Shown here in pieces: positions 28,412 to 38,395 of a stretch of 45,221 nucleotides of DNA. The notes under the pieces are model-generated. The model ran no database searches and was not told where the DNA came from. It was given only the letters and a program-made list of their open reading frames with translations. Within the stretch, counting starts at the first letter, position 1. The number at the start of each line of letters is the position of its first letter. The position numbers and the translations under genes were made by a program. The DNA comes from Candidatus Uhrbacteria bacterium (GTDB lineage Bacteria > Patescibacteriota > Patescibacteriia > UBA9934 > GWF2-40-263), in assembly GCA_016188495.1 (NCBI GenBank), contig JACPHU010000025.1, positions 1-45,221 on the forward strand. Reading direction: 5' to 3'.

Positions 28412-31282
28412 ATGAATTTTCCTGAAAAAGAGTCAGAGGTTCTCAAACAATGGGAACAAAACGGTATTTTTAAAAAGACCTTAGACAAACCTGCTCCAAA
28501 AGGTTCGTTTGTTTTTTTTGAGGGGCCGCCGACCGCCAACGGCAAGCCTGGCATTCACCATGCGGAGTCCCGTGCGTTTAAAGACTGTATTCCCCGTTTT
28601 CGGACCATGCAGGGATATCGCGTGGTACGCAAAGCCGGTTGGGATACTCATGGGTTACCTGTAGAACTTGAAGTAGAAAAACAACTTGGGTTTACTGGAA
28701 AAGCGCAGATTGAAGAATATGGTATTGCCGCGTTTAATGAAAAATGTAAACAAAGCGTTTGGGCATATAAAAAGGACTGGGAAGAATTTACTCAGCGTTT
28801 GGGATTTTGGGTGGATTTAGACCAAGCGTACGTAACCTATCATTCAGAGTACGTTGAATCTTTGTGGTGGGTGGTGAAACAGATTTGGGATCGAGGACTG
28901 TTGTATAAGGATTATCGCGTGACCCCGCACTGTCCGCGTTGTGGAACCTCACTCTCAAGTCATGAACTTTCACAAGGATATAAGGACGTGAAGGATTTAT
29001 CTGTCACAGCAAAGTTTAAAATTGTTGGAAGAGAAAACGAGTATCTGCTTGCTTGGACAACGACTCCATGGACATTGCCGTCAAACGTTGGTTTAGCTGT
29101 GGGTCCGGGCATTGTGTACGCAAAGGTAAAGATGGGTGAAGAGTTTGTCTGGCTTGCCAAAGAACGGCTTGATCAGGTGATGACCATGCCGTATGAGATT
29201 GTCGATGAGGTTAAAGGTGAAACATTGGTCGGACTTGAGTATGAACCGCTCTATCCGTTTGCTTACGAAATGATTCAAGCCAAACAGACAGAGAAAAAAG
29301 GATGGGTCGTGGTTCCAGCAGATTTTGTCACCACCGCTGACGGAACCGGAATCGTGCATACCGCGGTCATGTATGGAGCCGATGACTTTGAACTCGGACA
29401 AAAAGTAGGATTGCCAAAGCATCACTTAGTGAAATTGGATGGAACGTTTATTGAAGGAATGGATTTTCTCTCAGGCCGATTTGTGGCTGATGAAGAAGTG
29501 GCGGTCGATATCATTAAAGATTTGGCACATCGAGGACTCCTTTTTGCCAAAGCCAAATACGAACACTCCTATCCTCATTGTTGGAGATGTAAAACAAAGG
29601 TGATCTATTATGCGAAGGATTCTTGGTATATCCGCATGAGTCAATTGCGAGACGAGTTACTCAAGCAAAATGCCAACATTCACTGGGAGCCAGATCATAT
29701 CCGTGATGGGCGTTTTGGCGAGTGGTTGCGTGAGGTGAAGGATTGGGCTTTTTCTCGCGAGCGTTATTGGGGAACACCGCTGCCTGTCTGGGAAAGCCAA
29801 GATGGTGATCGATTGTGTATAGGGTCATTTGAAGAGCTTCGGTCCCTGGCGAAAGATCCTTCGCTCGTTGGAGAAGCGTTTGATCCTCACCGTCCCTTTG
29901 TAGACGATGTCGTACTGGTCAAAGAAGGAAAAGAATATAAACGCGTGGCGGACGTATGTGACGTGTGGTTTGACTCTGGATGTATGCCTTATGCGCAATG
30001 GCATTATCCATTTGAAAACAAGGAACTGGTGGATTCAGGACAAGCTTACCCAGCCGATTATATTTCTGAAGCGATCGACCAGACGCGCGGATGGTTTTAC
30101 ACACTCTTGGCTGTTTCAACATTGTTGGGAAAAGAACGTCCATTTAAAAATGTCATTTGCTTAGGACACGTCCTTGATGCTCAGGGGAAGAAAATGTCCA
30201 AGTCATTGGGAAACATCGTAAAACCGATGGAGATGATTGAAAAATACGGGGCTGATGCCGTGCGTTGGTACATGTACACGATCAACCAGCCAGGGGAATC
30301 AAAGCGTTTTGATGAAAAAGCGCTTTCAGACATGGTTCGGAAAAATTTCACGATCTTGATGAACGTGGCAGCCTTTTACGAAATGTTTTCCTCTTCAACA
30401 CCAGCAAGAGCAGAGGCTCTCGCCTATGAGATGCGTGTTCAATCAACCCACGTACTGGATAGATGGATTCTCTCCAGGCTCAACAAGCTCGTGAAAGACA
30501 CAACCGATCGTCTTGAGGGATATATCATTACAGAAACCGTTCGAGAGCTGGGATCGTTCATTGATGATCTTTCTACGTGGTATGTGCGTCGCAGTCGGGA
30601 TCGTATGAAAGGGGATGATGTGGCAGATCGGGATGTTGCCATTACCACTCTTCAATACAGCCTTCTCACGCTCTCTAAACTGATGGCGCCGTTTGCTCCG
30701 TTTCTGGCCGAGACCCTGTATAAGCAAGTCGGTGGGGAATTAGAGTCGGTTCATTTGGCCCATTGGCCAATGGCCGACGAAACAGCGATTGATGAAACAC
30801 TCTTGGAAGAAATGGGACGTACACGTTCGATTGTTTCAAAAGCGCTTGAGCGACGCGTAGACGCAGGAATCAATGTTCGTCAGGTATTGGGAGCTATGAC
30901 GGTAATCGTTCCTTCGGGTGAATTTGCTCAAGAGTTTCAAGAGTTGGTACAAGAGGAAGTGAACATCAAAACCATGAAGATTCAAAAAGGGGATTACGCG
31001 GTTGAACTGGATCTCACCCTCACTCCCGAATTGGTGCGAGAAGGACTGGTTCGAGAAATGATTCGTCGCGTGAACGATCTCCGCAAAGAGCAAGGCCTTA
31101 CCATTGCAGATCGTATTGATCTGTACGTGAATGGTCCGGAACAAGTGTTGCTTGCGGTGCAAGAACATCAAAATACCTTGCTCCAAGGGACGCTATCTGA
31201 ATCCGTGCGAACAGAAGGAGGCTTGCCTGCTCGTGTTGCAACATTCAAAACACAGGAATCCGAGATAATCGTGGGGTTTTAA
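28412..31282 (+). CDS. ileS: isoleucyl-tRNA synthetase
   Basis: EGPPTANGKPGIHHAESRAFKD; GWDTHGLPVE; GKKMSKSLGNIV. Confidence 0.96.
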   Translation: MNFPEKESEVLKQWEQNGIFKKTLDKPAPKGSFVFFEGPPTANGKPGIHHAESRAFKDCIPRFRTMQGYRVVRKAGWDTHGLPVELEVEKQLGFTGKAQIEEYGIAAFNEKCKQSVWAYKKDWEEFTQRLGFWVDLDQAYVTYHSEYVESLWWVVKQIWDRGLLYKDYRVTPHCPRCGTSLSSHELSQGYKDVKDLSVTAKFKIVGRENEYLLAWTTTPWTLPSNVGLAVGPGIVYAKVKMGEEFVWLAKERLDQVMTMPYEIVDEVKGETLVGLEYEPLYPFAYEMIQAKQTEKKGWVVVPADFVTTADGTGIVHTAVMYGADDFELGQKVGLPKHHLVKLDGTFIEGMDFLSGRFVADEEVAVDIIKDLAHRGLLFAKAKYEHSYPHCWRCKTKVIYYAKDSWYIRMSQLRDELLKQNANIHWEPDHIRDGRFGEWLREVKDWAFSRERYWGTPLPVWESQDGDRLCIGSFEELRSLAKDPSLVGEAFDPHRPFVDDVVLVKEGKEYKRVADVCDVWFDSGCMPYAQWHYPFENKELVDSGQAYPADYISEAIDQTRGWFYTLLAVSTLLGKERPFKNVICLGHVLDAQGKKMSKSLGNIVKPMEMIEKYGADAVRWYMYTINQPGESKRFDEKALSDMVRKNFTILMNVAAFYEMFSSSTPARAEALAYEMRVQSTHVLDRWILSRLNKLVKDTTDRLEGYIITETVRELGSFIDDLSTWYVRRSRDRMKGDDVADRDVAITTLQYSLLTLSKLMAPFAPFLAETLYKQVGGELESVHLAHWPMADETAIDETLLEEMGRTRSIVSKALERRVDAGINVRQVLGAMTVIVPSGEFAQEFQELVQEEVNIKTMKIQKGDYAVELDLTLTPELVREGLVREMIRRVNDLRKEQGLTIADRIDLYVNGPEQVLLAVQEHQNTLLQGTLSESVRTEGGLPARVATFKTQESEIIVGF

Positions 31283-31299
31283 ATAAAACATAAGGAGCA

Positions 31300-31332
31300 A
31301 ATAAAAAAGGGCAAAGAGCCCTTTTTTATATA
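31300..31332 (+). terminator. rho-independent terminator
   Basis: AAAAAAGGGCaaagaGCCCTTTTTTAT. Confidence 0.8.
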
Positions 31333-31339
31333 GCCTACA

Positions 31340-31368
31340 TTGACAAAATGGTTATTTTGTGCTTAAAT
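31340..31368 (+). promoter_or_regulatory. promoter TTGACA-N17-TTAAAT
   Basis: TTGACAaaatggttATTTTgTGcTTAAAT, shares TTGACAAAATGGT with 14140. Confidence 0.55.
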
Positions 31369-31424
31369 AGTTCGTCTCTGTTAATCTGCATATTGGGTAT
31401 TTGGTATTAAAGGAGGATAGAGAG

Positions 31425-32258
31425 ATGAGTACTTTTCATATCGATTTCGAAACCATGATCCGTTTTAAGGATATCTTCCAACGTGTCGGTATGACGTATG
31501 GAGAGTTCTTGAGATTTTGCGTTTGTCTAGAAGAGTTTTTGTTCGTTATTCGCGGTGAGGGGATTGTCTGTGCTAATACTCTTGACAATCAGGGGTTTCA
31601 TCGACCCTTCACTCCTGAACTCATTGCGATGTGGAATGAGACTATGGGGTTTGATGGACGGAATAGGAACGTTCCAGTTCATTTTTCTTTGCAGGAAGCA
31701 GGAACGCTTGAAAAGCGCTTTTTGGAGGCAGGTTATTCGCTGATGGAAATCGAAAAACTTCTTGAACAGATGGAAGGAATCATTCAGGTAGTTCATGGAG
31801 CCGGAATTCAACGGCGTAAGATTGTTCTGGATCCATCATGTGTTTGTCTGCCATGTCCCCGACGGCGACACGCCTGGTCTATTCAGGAAAATACAGCTTC
31901 AAGAAGGCTTGAGATCGACCCTTCTAAGGTAGGTCTTCATTTTTCCCAGAATCAGTTGCAGGGTCGGGCAATTAGGGGATTTGACTTAATAGCTGAATGC
32001 CAGAAAGAAGGCAGACAGTTATTAGGTGCGGCAGTTCTGGATTATTACCTGAAGTATCCTGTGTTGATTCCTTCAGTTTTTAGGGACTACTCAGGAGAAA
32101 TTTACTTTTTGGATACTATCTTCAAAAGAAAGGGGGCGTTGTACGTTCGCTCTTTGCGGCGGCAACGGGATTTGCCTGGCGATTGTTGGGAGTCTCGTGA
32201 GAGCTGGTTAGGTCATTTTTGGAGAGAAAAAAGAGCAACTGCTATTTTTCTTCCTTAA
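31425..32258 (+). CDS. hypothetical protein
   Basis: Strong SD AAAGGAGGA; co-directional with EndoV gene. Confidence 0.7.
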   Translation: MSTFHIDFETMIRFKDIFQRVGMTYGEFLRFCVCLEEFLFVIRGEGIVCANTLDNQGFHRPFTPELIAMWNETMGFDGRNRNVPVHFSLQEAGTLEKRFLEAGYSLMEIEKLLEQMEGIIQVVHGAGIQRRKIVLDPSCVCLPCPRRRHAWSIQENTASRRLEIDPSKVGLHFSQNQLQGRAIRGFDLIAECQKEGRQLLGAAVLDYYLKYPVLIPSVFRDYSGEIYFLDTIFKRKGALYVRSLRRQRDLPGDCWESRESWLGHFWREKRATAIFLP

Positions 32259-32303
32259 ATTTAGATTCGTGTTTGAAACCTTTTTAGAAATAAGGAGGGG
32301 TAT

Positions 32304-32807
32304 ATGCTGGTTGCGATGGATGTCCAGTACGACGATGCACGTCATGTGGCGCGTGGGGCCTTGATCGGGTTTGAGGATTGGACGTCTGCTCAGACGGTGT
32401 GTGAAAAAGTAGTCTTAGTGGAATCGTTTGCAGAATATCAAGCAGGAGCTTTTTTCCAACGAGAGCTCGGAATCCTGATTCAGCTATTACAGGGCGTAGA
32501 AAACATCACAATCATTGTGATTGATGGATACGCCAGACTACCCAACGGACATGCGCTTGGTCAGATGTTGTCTGAAGCTTTGGGACACGCGTTCCCAATT
32601 GTGGGTATGGCCAAAAGCCCGTTTCGATCAATGGAGAGTCAGTTTGTACACAGAGGGCAGGGGCATCGACCCTTGTATGTGACGGCGGTTGGAATGGATG
32701 AGAAAGAAGCTGCGGCTTATATCAAAAGTATGTACGGCCCTTTTCGTCTTCCAAGCCTTCTTGTTCGAGTGGATCATTTAGCTCGAGGTTACTGTGACCC
32801 GCATTAA
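32304..32807 (+). CDS. endonuclease V-like protein
   Basis: AMDVQYDDA; IIVIDGYARLPNGHALGQML; PIVGMAKSPF; VHRGQGHRPLYVTAVG; LVRVDHLARG; SD AAGGAGGGG. Confidence 0.82.
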   Translation: MLVAMDVQYDDARHVARGALIGFEDWTSAQTVCEKVVLVESFAEYQAGAFFQRELGILIQLLQGVENITIIVIDGYARLPNGHALGQMLSEALGHAFPIVGMAKSPFRSMESQFVHRGQGHRPLYVTAVGMDEKEAAAYIKSMYGPFRLPSLLVRVDHLARGYCDPH

Positions 32808-32828
32808 AACTGCGGGTTTTTATTTAGT
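32796..32828 (+). terminator. rho-independent terminator
   Basis: CCCGCATtaaaacTGCGGGTTTTTATTT. Confidence 0.8.
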
Positions 32829-32980
32829 GTATTGATAATATTTTTTGAATTTTTTGTTGGAGCTAGATTTGTGAGACTTTCCCCTTCTGGTTATACTGTA
32901 CACATTGTGTAGACAGATCTTTTTCTTTTTTGCTCTACTCACGATTAATTTTTGTCTTCCTTTTTTGTTAAGATACTTTT

Positions 32981-33742
32981 ATGTCGATGGATTTTGTAAA
33001 ACTTTTGACGGAACTTGGACTTACGCCTACCGAAACTCGTGTGTATCTTTCTTCGTTAAAACTCGGGCCAACGTCTGTGCAGGAAATTGCCAAACGGGCC
33101 AAACTTTCTCGAACTGCTACCTATGACGTGATCGCTCAGCTTCAAGAGCGCGGACTCATGTCCACGTTTGAACGAGGAAAGAAAAAGTTTTTTAGTGCGG
33201 AAGATCCTGAGCGGGCCGTTGCGTATTTTAAAGGCCGTGTTCATGACTTGGAGGAGCGGATTGAGACGTTTACACGCTCTCTTTCAGAAATGAAAATGAT
33301 GGCAGGAGGGGAGCGTCCGACGGTTCGTTTTTTTGAAGGCCAAGAAGCATTGCATGCGCTTTTTTCAGATTTAGTTTCTACGCATCCGCGAGAACTTCTT
33401 GAGTTATCAAATGTCGATGAGGCATACACTCAACTTGATCAACGCGTGTTGCTGGAGGCTCGCAAAGCATTGGATGAATCAAGAGTAAAAATTAAAATGC
33501 TTCACCGTGGGGAACTGCGTAATCCTCGTAAGGGAGCGGAATATTGTCGTTTACTTCCAGAGTTTGGGGATTTTTCCGGCGAGATTTGGGTTTACGAAAA
33601 TCGGGTGGCGTTTGTAGAGTTTGTCGGAAAAATGGTCACCGTCATCATCGAAAGTAAGATTTTCGCGGATATGGGCCGCGTCTTATTTAACGCCGCTTGG
33701 GCGGTGTGTCGAGCTGATCCTTATAGAAAGATGAAGGAATGA
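32981..33742 (+). CDS. TrmB-family transcriptional regulator
   Basis: LGLTPTETRVYLSSLKLGPTSVQEIAKRAKLSRTATYDVIAQLQERGL. Confidence 0.85.
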   Translation: MSMDFVKLLTELGLTPTETRVYLSSLKLGPTSVQEIAKRAKLSRTATYDVIAQLQERGLMSTFERGKKKFFSAEDPERAVAYFKGRVHDLEERIETFTRSLSEMKMMAGGERPTVRFFEGQEALHALFSDLVSTHPRELLELSNVDEAYTQLDQRVLLEARKALDESRVKIKMLHRGELRNPRKGAEYCRLLPEFGDFSGEIWVYENRVAFVEFVGKMVTVIIESKIFADMGRVLFNAAWAVCRADPYRKMKE

Positions 33743-33796
33743 TTTTCGCATCTACGAAGAGGTGTGTAATCGAATACAGAAATGATCAAGTATTAA

Positions 33797-33826
33797 AAAA
33801 ACTCATCGATTTGATGAGTTTTTTGG
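33797..33826 (+). terminator. rho-independent terminator
   Basis: AAAAACTCATCgattTGATGAGTTTTTT. Confidence 0.75.
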
Positions 33827-34021
33827 TGCCATAGGAGTAGGTGTCTGTGCATGGCGGGACAGCCTCCGTGACGCCGAATTCGGTCTCTCCTCCGCTTAGT
33901 CCTGATCGCCTTTGTCACGTTGTTCGCGGACGACGTGATGTATTCCTCTTGAAATACTCCTATCGCTACGATTCATTCACCAGAGTCGATTCAACATCGA
34001 TGATGACGGGTGGATTTTTTG

Positions 34022-34375
34022 TTAACGTTCAGTCATCTCAAGATAAATTTTTTCTACTTCCGCAACGACCCCTTCTTCTAAAGGATCACGATGTTCGTAA
34101 GGTAAAAATTTTTCAAGATTTTCATGACAGATCGATCCATTTGATTCATAACGACTCGACATAAAGACATGCACTCGCTCAAAAAAACTTTTCCAACTCT
34201 CTCTCACATTGAGTTCTGAACGTTGGCGGCTTGTCTGCATAGCAGGATCAAATACGTTGTCAAAATTTCCCAAAACACCATTGAGAGCATTCCCGCAAAA
34301 ATCCATAAACCGATCTCGAGCACTTTCGATTTCTTCTTTTGGTAGTTTTCTCTCTTGAGATGAAATCTCTTTCAT
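34022..34375 (-). CDS. hypothetical protein
   Basis: 117-aa ORF just downstream of TA pair. Confidence 0.5.
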   Translation of the reverse strand: MKEISSQERKLPKEEIESARDRFMDFCGNALNGVLGNFDNVFDPAMQTSRQRSELNVRESWKSFFERVHVFMSSRYESNGSICHENLEKFLPYEHRDPLEEGVVAEVEKIYLEMTER

Positions 34376-34398
34376 AAAAAAATAATTCGCTGTGAATA

Positions 34399-34671
34399 CT
34401 ACATTGATCTATAAATATCGTGTTGACCGATTGATAAAAAAACAAGATCCCCGTTTTCCATCCGTTCAAAAATGATTCGTACGTTCATAGTGACTGATAT
34501 GGACCAAAGTCCGCTTAAGCGACCTCTGAGCGGATGTAATCGTAAGGATGAATGAAGTGGATTGATCCGAAATCGTTTCTCAACTTCAATAGCTCTTTTT
34601 TGAATTGATTGGTTGAGTTTTTTGAATTCTTTTACAAATTTCGGATGATAAAGAACTGTCTGCACAATCAT
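34399..34671 (-). CDS. RelE/ParE-superfamily toxin-like protein
   Basis: VLYHPKFVKEFKKLNQSIQKRAIEVEKRFRINP...LRLHPLRGRLSGLWSISVTMNVRIIFE. Confidence 0.82.
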   Translation of the reverse strand: MIVQTVLYHPKFVKEFKKLNQSIQKRAIEVEKRFRINPLHSSLRLHPLRGRLSGLWSISVTMNVRIIFERMENGDLVFLSIGQHDIYRSM

Positions 34672-34672
34672 A

Positions 34673-34906
34673 TCATTCCAAAAAATCCGCAATTGATTTT
34701 GCTTTTATAAGCTTATGTGTTTTATGTAATGTGGTTGTTTCTTTGGATCGTTGAACGAGTTCATCTTCACTAATAAGTGCTTGATCGTCTTGTAACAAAA
34801 GAAAGCGGAGATAATCGCTTAGTGTGCGAAAACCACGGGCTCGTGCCAATATTCGAGCCTTTTCTGCTTCCATTTTTGGAACAGAAAGAGAAATAGTCGT
34901 ACGCAT
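34673..34906 (-). CDS. antitoxin-like protein, RHH-type N-terminus
   Basis: MRTTISLSVPKMEAEKARILARARGFRTLSDYLRFLLLQDD, immediately upstream of toxin. Confidence 0.75.
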   Translation of the reverse strand: MRTTISLSVPKMEAEKARILARARGFRTLSDYLRFLLLQDDQALISEDELVQRSKETTTLHKTHKLIKAKSIADFLE

Positions 34907-35174
34907 AAGAAAAAATGATGATTGATTAGGATTTTCTCAATTGGATGCAGAGCGCGAAGAAATTGAGGCTTTTTGTGAGCTGTATTCACATACAGTGACC
35001 CTTCAATAAATTCAGGGTCAATCTGAACTTGTTGAAGATTGAACAAAAAACGTAGATTTCGACAAAGCTATGCACCAAGTGAGAAAGTCCTATTGATATT
35101 AAAATCTTAATACAAGCAGAATCGTTCGTCAAAAATTGAACCAACATTGACTCTAGTCGACGATGGTTCAATTT

Positions 35175-35215
35175 CAAAAACGACTTTCCACAGGAGAGTC
35201 GTTTTTTTCTTTTAC
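35175..35215 (+). terminator. terminator-like hairpin
   Basis: AAAACGACTTtccacaggAGAGTCGTTTTTTT. Confidence 0.6.
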
Positions 35216-35230
35216 TCGTCTATAATTTGG

Positions 35231-35353
35231 TGAATGGCGAAACTCGATGAGATTGCGGTGCACGGGCTGCCGAGCTTCGCGAACCCTATTCATATAGGGA
35301 GAGTGGAGTCGGCGGGTGCCCGTAAGCCGCAAGATCGCGAGTTTCGACATTCA
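35231..35353. repeat. palindromic repeat family, copy 1
   Basis: TGAATGgCGAAACTCGatgagattg...caagatcgCGAGTTTCGaCATTCA; paired with inverted copy at 38391. Confidence 0.85.
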
Positions 35354-35371
35354 CCGTTATAATGACTTTGT

Positions 35372-36232
35372 ATGGCTTACCACAAGACTGTGTTGATTAT
35401 TCCGCCAAACGACGCTGAGGCTGTTATGATCTGTCAATTAGCCCAAAAGCTTGGACTTCCCGTGATTGAATCCAAACAACACCATGGAGCCTCGTTGGAT
35501 AAAGGTCATGATTATGTGAAAGAGGTGACTAAAGGTGGATACACCCAAGTGATTATTGTAGAAATGCCAGGACCCAAAACAGAAGTACGGTTACGCAAGA
35601 GAGGGATTAAGGTTGAGATTATCGATCATCATCATTACACCGGTCTTTCTCGTGCCCATGACAAACAAGGGAAGCTCCTCCCAAGTTCTTTGGAACAGTT
35701 TTTAAAGAAGTTTCGCATTACAGATTCTCGAATGATGGCGTGGGGTTTTACTCCTCGTCTTGTTCGAGGAATTGGCATTCAAGATCGCGGATATGTTTGG
35801 GCTCTGCAGGACGAAGGATATTCTAAAAAAGAAATTAAAGAAGTAATGGCGTTTCACGATCAGCTTATCGCCCACCTTCAAGATCCTAAAAAGGAACAGC
35901 GCAAAAAACGTCTCGCTCAGCGAGCATGGGAGCGTAGAAAAAAGTGGGGAGAGTTTTGGGTTGTCAGCACGAAAGCCGATATGCAACTTCGTCCTGCGCT
36001 TTCTCGTATTATCGTAGAACAAGTGGGAAAGCCCGTTTCTCTTATCATTTTGGAATACGGACGAGGATTGGTGTATGTTCAAGAATCTCCGTATGCTCTT
36101 CATCTGTTCGAACGTTTCGGTGGGTTTACCTTTGGATTAGACCGAAATTGGGGCCACCGAAACGAGTCAGGACAAAAGGTTTTGTTATCGGATATTAAGA
36201 AAGCGATTGAGGTTGTTCAAGAAAAGAAATGA
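35372..36232 (+). CDS. DHH-like phosphoesterase family protein
   Basis: VEIIDHHHYTGLSR motif; leaderless TATAAT 8 nt before ATG. Confidence 0.55.
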   Translation: MAYHKTVLIIPPNDAEAVMICQLAQKLGLPVIESKQHHGASLDKGHDYVKEVTKGGYTQVIIVEMPGPKTEVRLRKRGIKVEIIDHHHYTGLSRAHDKQGKLLPSSLEQFLKKFRITDSRMMAWGFTPRLVRGIGIQDRGYVWALQDEGYSKKEIKEVMAFHDQLIAHLQDPKKEQRKKRLAQRAWERRKKWGEFWVVSTKADMQLRPALSRIIVEQVGKPVSLIILEYGRGLVYVQESPYALHLFERFGGFTFGLDRNWGHRNESGQKVLLSDIKKAIEVVQEKK

Positions 36233-36237
36233 GATGT

Positions 36238-36573
36238 ATGAAGGAAAAGAAAAACATATCTCCTCCTGAAGCCAACAAACACCAAGAACAGGAAATCTTG
36301 ATTTTTTCGGCCGAACTAGGCACACCTCCGCAGATCGATCTTCATGCAAATGATGCACACGAAGCTTGTGGGGCCGTGGATCGTTTTTTAAACGATCAGT
36401 TTATGGCAGGAGAGCGTGTTGGAAAGATTATTCACGGTCGAGGAACAGGAAAGTTGCGCGAGGCTGTTCATCACCTCTTACAAGATCATCCCTTGGTTGA
36501 ATATTATCGCGATGCGCAAGCGCTCCACGCGGTCGGAGGGGTGACATACGTCGTGTTAAGCAGGAAAGCATAA
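36238..36573 (+). CDS. Smr-domain protein
   Basis: IDLHANDAHEACGAVDRFLNDQ...KIIHGRGTGKLREAV. Confidence 0.85.
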   Translation: MKEKKNISPPEANKHQEQEILIFSAELGTPPQIDLHANDAHEACGAVDRFLNDQFMAGERVGKIIHGRGTGKLREAVHHLLQDHPLVEYYRDAQALHAVGGVTYVVLSRKA

Positions 36574-36575
36574 AT

Positions 36576-37160
36576 ATGCGACCTATTCTTATTGGACTTG
36601 CCGGACTCTCTGGTGCAGGAAAATCGACACTTGCCGATCACTTGGAAACGCAAGGCGGTGTGAAGCGGTTTCGTTTTGATGCGTATTATAAAACACAGGA
36701 AGATTGCCCAAAATTGGCTGATGGCCGTTCGCATTGGGATTTGCCGGAGAGTTTGTATTTGGATGAGGTCTATCAAGCATTGGAGGAATTACGAGAAGGA
36801 AACGATATTTTTCTCCCTCTGTATAACCGTCGACTCTGCCGTCGTACAGGAAGTTTATTATTTAAGATTGCCCCCGTTGTTTTTGTTGAGGGACTGCAGC
36901 TTTTTTCTGATCCGCGCATTCGCCAGCTTTTTGATTTGCGTTTGTGGCTGGATGTAGATGAACAAACCGCTCTTGCTCGTCGTTTGGAACGTCAGCCTCA
37001 ATATGACGTGGAGTATCATCGGGCCGTTGCTCTTCCTGCTCAGCGTGAGATCGTGGTTCCTCTCAAAAAATATGCCCACGCCATTATTGATGGATCTGCG
37101 TCCATCCGAGAGGTTTCATCGGCGACAGATAAACTGATTCACACATTCCTTGGGGTTTAG
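36576..37160 (+). CDS. uridine kinase-like P-loop protein
   Basis: GLAGLSGAGKSTLADHL; RFRFDAYYK; VFVEGLQLF. Confidence 0.82.
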   Translation: MRPILIGLAGLSGAGKSTLADHLETQGGVKRFRFDAYYKTQEDCPKLADGRSHWDLPESLYLDEVYQALEELREGNDIFLPLYNRRLCRRTGSLLFKIAPVVFVEGLQLFSDPRIRQLFDLRLWLDVDEQTALARRLERQPQYDVEYHRAVALPAQREIVVPLKKYAHAIIDGSASIREVSSATDKLIHTFLGV

Positions 37161-37186
37161 AACAAGTTCACGTACAATGAATTATT

Positions 37187-38395
37187 ATGTGGAGATTTGA
37201 ATCTGTACACGAACGCTTGCAGACGCGCTCTCTTGATGAAGTGATGAGCTGGGTTGAATGTGACGGACATGTATCTTCGCATGCACAATCTCTTATCGGC
37301 GCTGCTGCAGCGCAAGAACCGCTCATTGCACAGAGTTTAAAAACTCCTCAGGATATTCGCTACCATGCGGAAGGTCCTGTTTTGCATGATCATCTTCGAC
37401 TCATGCTCGCCTTTTTATTTGCTGTTGTCGAAGAAAAAATTCACTTGATTGATATTGAAGAATTCCGTCGGCTTAAAGGGTACGAAGGGGAGATTGAGGA
37501 GCTTGAAGAACTGTTAAAAGAGAAAGTGTCTTTTTTTCAAGTATTTATTTTGTGTCATGATGCTGCCAAATGGCCATCTGTAAGTTTCACCTCTCGAAAA
37601 GGCTCTAAGGGTGAATCTCTTGGATTTCAAACACCCAGAGCTCACATGTACGATCAAGCCGTTCCAGAGCGCATGAAGCGATTGAATGATTATTTAAAAC
37701 TCTATCAAGAGTTTTCTACAGGACAAGAAAAAGATTCAGATCGAGAAACGCAATCACATTTTTATCTGACCTATGGCATCGATGTGCACTATCCACATCA
37801 CGCCAGAAAAATTCACGCGCCTGTTTTTGAAGCGTTGCTAACGCGTTTTTCTCAAGCTCATCAACTCCCTTCCCGAGATCAAGAGATGTTGGCAGATTTG
37901 ATTGCCCATCACATGGAATTTGGAGCGGATTTTTTGCAAGTGCGTCCATCGCGTATTGAACGGTATGTTCATTTGTCCTCTCGCAGAGGCTATGATGCTG
38001 ATGATTTTATCGATCTTCTTCAAGGTTGTCTTTTGTTAGATCATGTCGTTGGATCCAAACGTTTAAACCCTCATGGATATTGGCACGATCCTTCCTCGTT
38101 GATCCATTGTCTCAAAAGCGAGCATGATTACGCTCCACATCGTCGCGCGCAAAAAGAGTTAGAGCGGGAAAATCGTGAAAAAAAAGAACGTCTTCAACTC
38201 TTTAAGGAAGCTGGACTGGATGGAGTTGCGTTAATGGATTTGCTAGAAATGGATCCAGGACCCGAATTCGGATTGATGTTGCGCCGTATCCATGCCGCCA
38301 TTTTAGGCCAAGGGGATTTACCCAAATTTAACGAGAAGATCGATCAAGAATTAGAAACACGCATTACCACTGTTTATCAAAAAATGTTTTTGTGA
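37187..38395 (+). CDS. HD-domain-like hydrolase
   Basis: FILCHDAAKWPSV...IAHHMEFGADF...LLLDHVVG. Confidence 0.6.
   Translation: MWRFESVHERLQTRSLDEVMSWVECDGHVSSHAQSLIGAAAAQEPLIAQSLKTPQDIRYHAEGPVLHDHLRLMLAFLFAVVEEKIHLIDIEEFRRLKGYEGEIEELEELLKEKVSFFQVFILCHDAAKWPSVSFTSRKGSKGESLGFQTPRAHMYDQAVPERMKRLNDYLKLYQEFSTGQEKDSDRETQSHFYLTYGIDVHYPHHARKIHAPVFEALLTRFSQAHQLPSRDQEMLADLIAHHMEFGADFLQVRPSRIERYVHLSSRRGYDADDFIDLLQGCLLLDHVVGSKRLNPHGYWHDPSSLIHCLKSEHDYAPHRRAQKELERENREKKERLQLFKEAGLDGVALMDLLEMDPGPEFGLMLRRIHAAILGQGDLPKFNEKIDQELETRITTVYQKMFL

Noticed and set aside
33841-34164. 107-aa plus ORF between TrmB and the hypothetical minus gene
   Set aside because: Largely antisense to 34022-34375 and lacks a convincing start
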